In this document: piece after piece, positions 59,221 to 64,000 of the stretch
Layout: the number at the start of each line of letters is the position of its first letter
Position numbering within the stretch: position 1 is the stretch's first letter
DNA from: Amblyornis subalaris
Taxonomy: Eukaryota; Chordata; Aves; Passeriformes; Ptilonorhynchidae
Length of the DNA stretch: 64,000 nucleotides
Assembly: GCA_018881555.1 (NCBI GenBank)
Contig: JACAXG010000007.1
Coordinates: forward strand, 11,513,235 to 11,577,234
Direction: 5' to 3'
The notes under the pieces: generated by a model
Seen by the model: the letters and a program-made list of their open reading frames with translations, nothing else
What the model was told of the DNA's origin: nothing
The model's database searches: none
Translations under genes and position numbers: made by a program

Positions 59221-62200
59221 AGCAGCCACTTTCTGTCTCATTTTGATGGTAAGCACTGTAATGAAGTGGCTCAGCCTGGCATTTTCCTGCCTGCAGCTTG
59301 ATCGTGGGCAATCCTAGTGCAGCATCTAATGCAACTGCATTTCTAATGCATTAAGTTCTAATGTTGTTCCCAAAGGAAAAATACCCTAAACTTGTTGTCT
59401 ATGTTAATTTTCTTTTAAGGATGTTTTTCTAAACAANTCCCTGAAATATCAGTACCCCTTATTCCAATTATAGTCATTTCAAGATGTGATCCCTGCAGAA
59501 AACTATGGAGTTGGTATGCTTGCAACTTTTCCTTATCCTCGCATACCAGTTGCTAGAGGGACGGTAACTGGGGCACGTAGCCCTCCTTCCAGCATGCCTT
59601 CCCAGGCTGCATGTTTCTGAACTCCTCCTTTGCTTTTGCCTGCTTATCTCTTATATTATTAAGGAATTTGACCTGTGCAAGAAAAGTTTCAACAACAGCC
59701 CTGAAGCTTCTTTGGTTTTAGACCAAACCTATTATATTTTGCTGTTTNTGCATCCCCGTTCACCACTTCCAGTTACCCCAGTCTACTTCTAGCCCAGGCA
59801 GCCCNTGTAATTTGGCCATGGATGGACCTTTTAATTGTGACCATCTAGCACCAAGGATGAATTTCTCTGTTCCCCACTCTCGTTCTGCCACCTGCATTTC
59901 TTAGAGCCTCATTTAATGTTAACAAACTTTGGTGGATGGCATTAAGGGGAGACCATGATGGGCCTAAAATATTGTATTGTATGCTAGTGTCCATGTTTTT
60001 ATCTTGACATTTCCCACAAGCAGGACATTTNATAGCCAATCTATGAGTGTTTTGTCTCGATTTCTCGCAAGGCTGGCCTTTTCAAAGGAGCTGGTGGTGA
60101 CTAAGCAGAGAAAGCTCTTTTTAAATCAGAATTATTGAACTTGATGTCCCTCAAACACTNAGCACCACTTACCATGCTGAGATCATGTCTTAGTTCACAT
60201 ATAGCCTNTGACCCGCAGTGAGATCCCCATAGGACAATCCCTTTGCTGATGTATTTCCATGGTTTAGGATGCCCTTGGGCTGCTAACTGTGGCAGACCTT
60301 CACAAGTGCCTNCCCAGCTGTGGTTGACAGCAATACAAAAATCAATTCAGCATGGAAAAAAAAGGAAGCCAATATGTCCTAAGTTTGGATGCTGGTGTCT
60401 GGTNGGGTTTTTGATTTGTATGTGTTGTTTCAGTGAGGATTGGAAGAGTTCTAGTTTTGTGCAGTGCTAGGCATTTTATGGCATATTTGAATGTCTATAA
60501 CATAATTCGCTTTACCATCAGAAGGCATAAATGTCAGCCTATTGACACATTATAAAGACACAAATGGAATGTAGCCTGGCAGACTGGTGCTGGTTTTGAG
60601 GTTTAATAGTACATCTGTATCATTTATCCCAGTGGGAAATAACACAGGATGTTGCCTTGTAATTTTTTACTACTGTATAATAAAATGTAACCACAATAAA
60701 TGGTGTCTAAGCAAGTAATGCAGTAGATCCTGGATTTTGTCCAGTGTGCCTTTACAACTTTTCTTAGGCTAGCTTTGCCCCCCCTGCCCCAAGTTTAGGC
60801 AACTTGTGATTTTGACTGGATACAAATTGAATGAGAATCTCTTTAATGTGTTAGATACGTATCTGTAGAGACCGTTCCATGCATTCCAGCTCCTAATTGG
60901 CTGGTGTTAGCAGTGTGCCGGTTCATTCCTCTTTAAAAATCTCTCACATCCTACATTGAACTGTCCTTGAAAGGCTTTGTTCTGCCCTTCTGCACTTCAA
61001 GAATGTCTTTGCAGGTTGATTGCTTTCCCAAATGTCCTCTCTGCGATAGGGTGTTATGTGCAAGTAGGCTTTTGATAAAAACTCGAGCAGCGATATTTCA
61101 TGGAANTGTTATCAGACTCGTGCAAATGGAGAGCAGGGATTTGGTGTGTTTGTGATGGTGGAATTTGACTTGTGGTATATTCCCCGTTCAATGCTAATGG
61201 GGCATCTTGCACACCTTTCAGCATGCCTGGAAGGTGCTGTGTCCTGCCTGGTGCCAGTCATTTCCTAGCTTCAGTGTCTGGGCTGCTGCACTGCTGCAGA
61301 CTGTGACTTGTTTTATTAAAGCCATGAGAAGTCTGAGGAAGAAGTCGGCACCCAGTTAGGCTCTTCTGCAGGGGCCTGATAATGCAGAAGGACTCTCTGG
61401 TTGCTTTGTAACATCTGTCCCGCAATGTTCCAAGTGAAGAAAAATATGAAAACGTTATTCTGTGCATATGAGAGTACTGCACATTTGTAAAAAGACAATT
61501 AACATAGAAATGAGGGAAGCTTTTGATTCATCAAGTAGATTCAACAGACTGTGTCATTTCCTTGATTTTCATTTTAATTAGGATTAATCAGTTTTATCTC
61601 CTNAGGTCTTTGCAGAGAATTTACACGAAACAGAAGACTTTGGTCAGCAGTGTGCCAGTGTAATAGCCCCTACTTGAAGAAATCCAGCTGCGGCACGTAT
61701 AGCCAGGATTAGATTTGGCAGGGCTCCAGGCTCCCCTCTCCTCTCTCATTAAACGCCTTGCTGTTGCAGGGAACTCTCTGGATCTTCCAATACCAGATCC
61801 TGGGTTTCACGTAGCTGCCTGGTTGCTTNCTTCAAAAACCACTTGGAACCAGTATATTGCTTGGAAAAAACTATCTCTGGGATGCCAGCTTGAAATAATG
61901 GCTGCTCTCTNCTTCAAAGACAGGCTCAAAAAGTCTCGCTTAACCCCAGCGCCTGTTGGTCCCGACAGCTGGGAGCGAGAGCCGGCTGAGACAAAATGAA
62001 GCTGACCTTTTTCTCCTCAAACTCAATATATTTAACAGAAANATTCGGGTTTGGATGGAGTTTCAGATATGTTAGAAGTGGAGAGTGAGGGAAAGGAGCC
62101 AGGTAGTTCTATAGGAAGGAGAGCAGCATGCCAGTGGCCTCGTAGGGGAAGCGGCGAGGTTTGAGTGTGTGTTGTGCATCATGCTCAGCAGAAGCATGAC

Positions 62201-62339
62201 TCCAACATGCCTTAGGTGAGTGTTGCTGTCTTAGTGTTGGGCTGTGTTCTNTTTCTTCTTCTCCTTTCTTAGTTTTTTGCATATTTTTAGAGGTCTCTTA
62301 TCCCACCAAGAAAAAAAAANAATCTTCGAAAACTGTTAC
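59221..62339. other. Unremarkable stretch
   Basis: No recognised gene, RNA or repeat on either strand. Confidence 0.5.
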
Positions 62340-63700
62340 AAAACCAAATGAAATCTTTCTGGTTTAGTTATTAGACATATTTCTGAGCGGACAAATTTCA
62401 CCATGGAAATTAGAATAATTTGCGAGCATTATGAGCATTTTATTATGATTATTTTTCAGTACCTAAAATATATCTTGCTACGAAAACTTCCATATTATGT
62501 GTAAGTGAAAATTTAGCTTCCAGTTTGTTTCTTTAGTGGAGAAGACATCATTGTTCCAGAATGCATGAAATGTAAATGTTTTCCTGTTAATTGTAGGAGA
62601 ACAATATTTCATCCATGTGGGTCCTACGACAGTAAATATCAAGTGTAGGCTTTAAGCATCTTGTACACTTAACAGATTTGAAAGCCATTAAGCATATGAA
62701 CAAGAAGAAAATGGAGACAGAAGGCAAAAAATGCTGAAGGGAAAATCCTACTGAAAGCTCACAAAGCATTTTCAAGCTTACAGAAATGACCTGCTCCGTT
62801 CCTGTTACACAGAAGTGTTAAAATGAGAGCAGGCGACCCCTTTCCCCCAAATCATTCATCTGTTATGTCTGCGATGTATTTAGACTGANTCCTTTCCCAG
62901 ATGCTGTGGATCCGTCAGTTCCAGGGGAAATTAATGGGATTTTACCATTTGCTTTGNGGAAAAGAGGACTGGACTTTCTCCTGCTGTCTTTGGCAGGAAG
63001 GAGCGAGGAGCTTTCCTGTCTGCTCTCTTTAAATATTGTGTCTTTTTAAGCTTTTTTTGCCAGATAGCCTAATCTGTGTTCCTGCAATATACTATGTTGG
63101 AAAATTACAGAGGTTAATGTACAGCACTATGATACACAACCATAATGGTAGACTCTAATGTTTTTTAAATGGTAAACCAAAGGCATTTGTAATACGAGTT
63201 GTAGTGAATTGCCTGCAGTTCTTGCCAGAGATTAGTTTAGCATTGCTTTTAATATTTTATGCACTGAAGTTGTTTGCAAAGACTAAAAGCTTCACTNGCC
63301 TTGCACACTTGCGCTTCGTTCTGTCCCTGTACAAAGCACAACAGAACCACTCTCTTGCTGATGAATTGTATGGCAAGAAGTTTTATCAAATTACAGTTAT
63401 ACTGCCTTGGAAGGGTTTTTCTAGCAATCACTGAAGACTATATGAGATTTATGGTGTCATAACTGGGCCAGGTGGTTAGAAATGTAACCTTTTGTAATAT
63501 CACAGGTTGCATATTAATGTTTTAAATATCTAAACCACACATGAATGACATAGGACATTTTTACTTTAAATGTTACTGTAGAGATTTGACAGTACATAAT
63601 CCCATTAAAACAGAAGAGTGCAAGATAAAATGATCCATTTGCAATTATAATTATGCATATTGAGATTGACCATTCTTTAAAAAATTGGAAGTGCAAGGTT
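62340..63700. other. AT-rich stretch, weak conserved-element texture
   Basis: CpG-poor and AT-rich, with repeated ATTATGA/ATTATTA words (62415-62470) and no frame over 76 codons. It could contain enhancers or be plain intron. Confidence 0.3.
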
Positions 63701-64000
63701 GAGAAGGGTGCTTGAGCAATCACTCTTTGTTGAAAGCATTGATGGAAGAATAAAAAATTTGAGGGGGATTGATTTGTCAGTAATCTGCATGAAAAAGTAT
63801 GGGAAGCATTTCTTTGGAANGTGAGGGGAAGGTAACCCTTTCGCTGTCATGGTTAGCTTTGCTTGGAGAGCCACCACAAAAAGACAGGATCAAAACCAGG
63901 AACAGCAAGTAACACTGTGAACTTGCCCTGCTCTTGACACTTGATAAATAAAGANTATTAGTTGATCAGCATAGTATTGGAGAGTCAGCACAGCCTCATG
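63701..64000. other. Unremarkable end of window
   Basis: No feature recognised; an AATAAA word at about 63946 has no attached transcript evidence. Confidence 0.5.

Larger units (their letters stand above)
12164..63955. other. Zone of isolated single ambiguous bases
   Basis: Single Ns, never in runs, appear from 12164 (then 15756, 16584 and onward) to 63955, roughly one per 250-300 bases. None occur in the first 12.16 kb. They behave like masked ambiguous or heterozygous positions and not like assembly gaps. Reading frames crossing them should be treated with caution. Confidence 0.85.

Noticed and set aside
1..64000. CRISPR arrays, operons, prophages, rRNA or tRNA genes, endogenous retrovirus coding regions
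   Set aside because: No regular spaced repeats, ribosome-binding-site-led gene strings, cloverleaf candidates or retroviral gag/pol-like frames were seen; the DNA is of vertebrate nuclear type.

Overview
This window looks like non-coding nuclear DNA from a bird, or less likely another sauropsid. The organism call rests on at least three clear CR1 (chicken repeat 1) LINE fragments and a short 3' CR1 stub. There are no primate-type or rodent-type SINEs, and outside one CpG-rich island the sequence is CpG-poor and moderately AT-rich. I found no open frame that I recognise as a host protein, and no rRNA, tRNA, operon or CRISPR structure. The longest open frame, about 181 codons near 38 kb, is within what chance allows in 64 kb read in six frames. 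The window is best read as intron or intergenic sequence, possibly close to a developmentally regulated gene.

Layout. 1-5.6 kb is AT-rich, with three stretches that read like conserved non-coding elements (dense TAATTA/ATTAGCA, octamer and MEF2/E-box-like words). A truncated CR1 follows at 5.9-6.4 kb. A compact CpG island lies at 8.94-9.30 kb, with an AT-rich flank on its right. 9.5-17 kb is unremarkable apart from homopolymer and microsatellite tracts. At 17.2-17.65 kb there is an exon-like block (pyrimidine tract plus AG, about 245 nt, then CAG/GT), followed by a perfect cyclic-AMP response element and a CpG cluster. A minus-strand CR1 lies at 20.3-20.7 kb, and short perfect palindromes are at 18.4 and 21.4 kb. 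22-34 kb is quiet, with a perfect 12-bp hairpin at 29.34 kb and AT-rich stretches near 27.5-28.1 and 31.2-31.4 kb. The longest CR1, which still shows the end of its reverse-transcriptase frame, is at 34.5-35.05 kb. 35-50 kb holds old repeat remnants: a palindromic element at 44.4-44.7 kb and a MIR-like SINE at 46.5-46.7 kb. 50.9 kb has a CR1 3'-end stub. 51-64 kb is unremarkable, with more AT-rich stretches near 59.1 and 62.3-63.7 kb.

An assembly feature is worth knowing. From position 12,164 onward the sequence is peppered with isolated single Ns, with none in the first 12.16 kb. They look like masked ambiguous or heterozygous bases rather than gaps, and they interrupt several reading frames.

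I see no new biological system here. The best leads are the CpG island, the exon-like block at 17.26-17.50 kb and the homeodomain-motif cluster at 3.35 kb.
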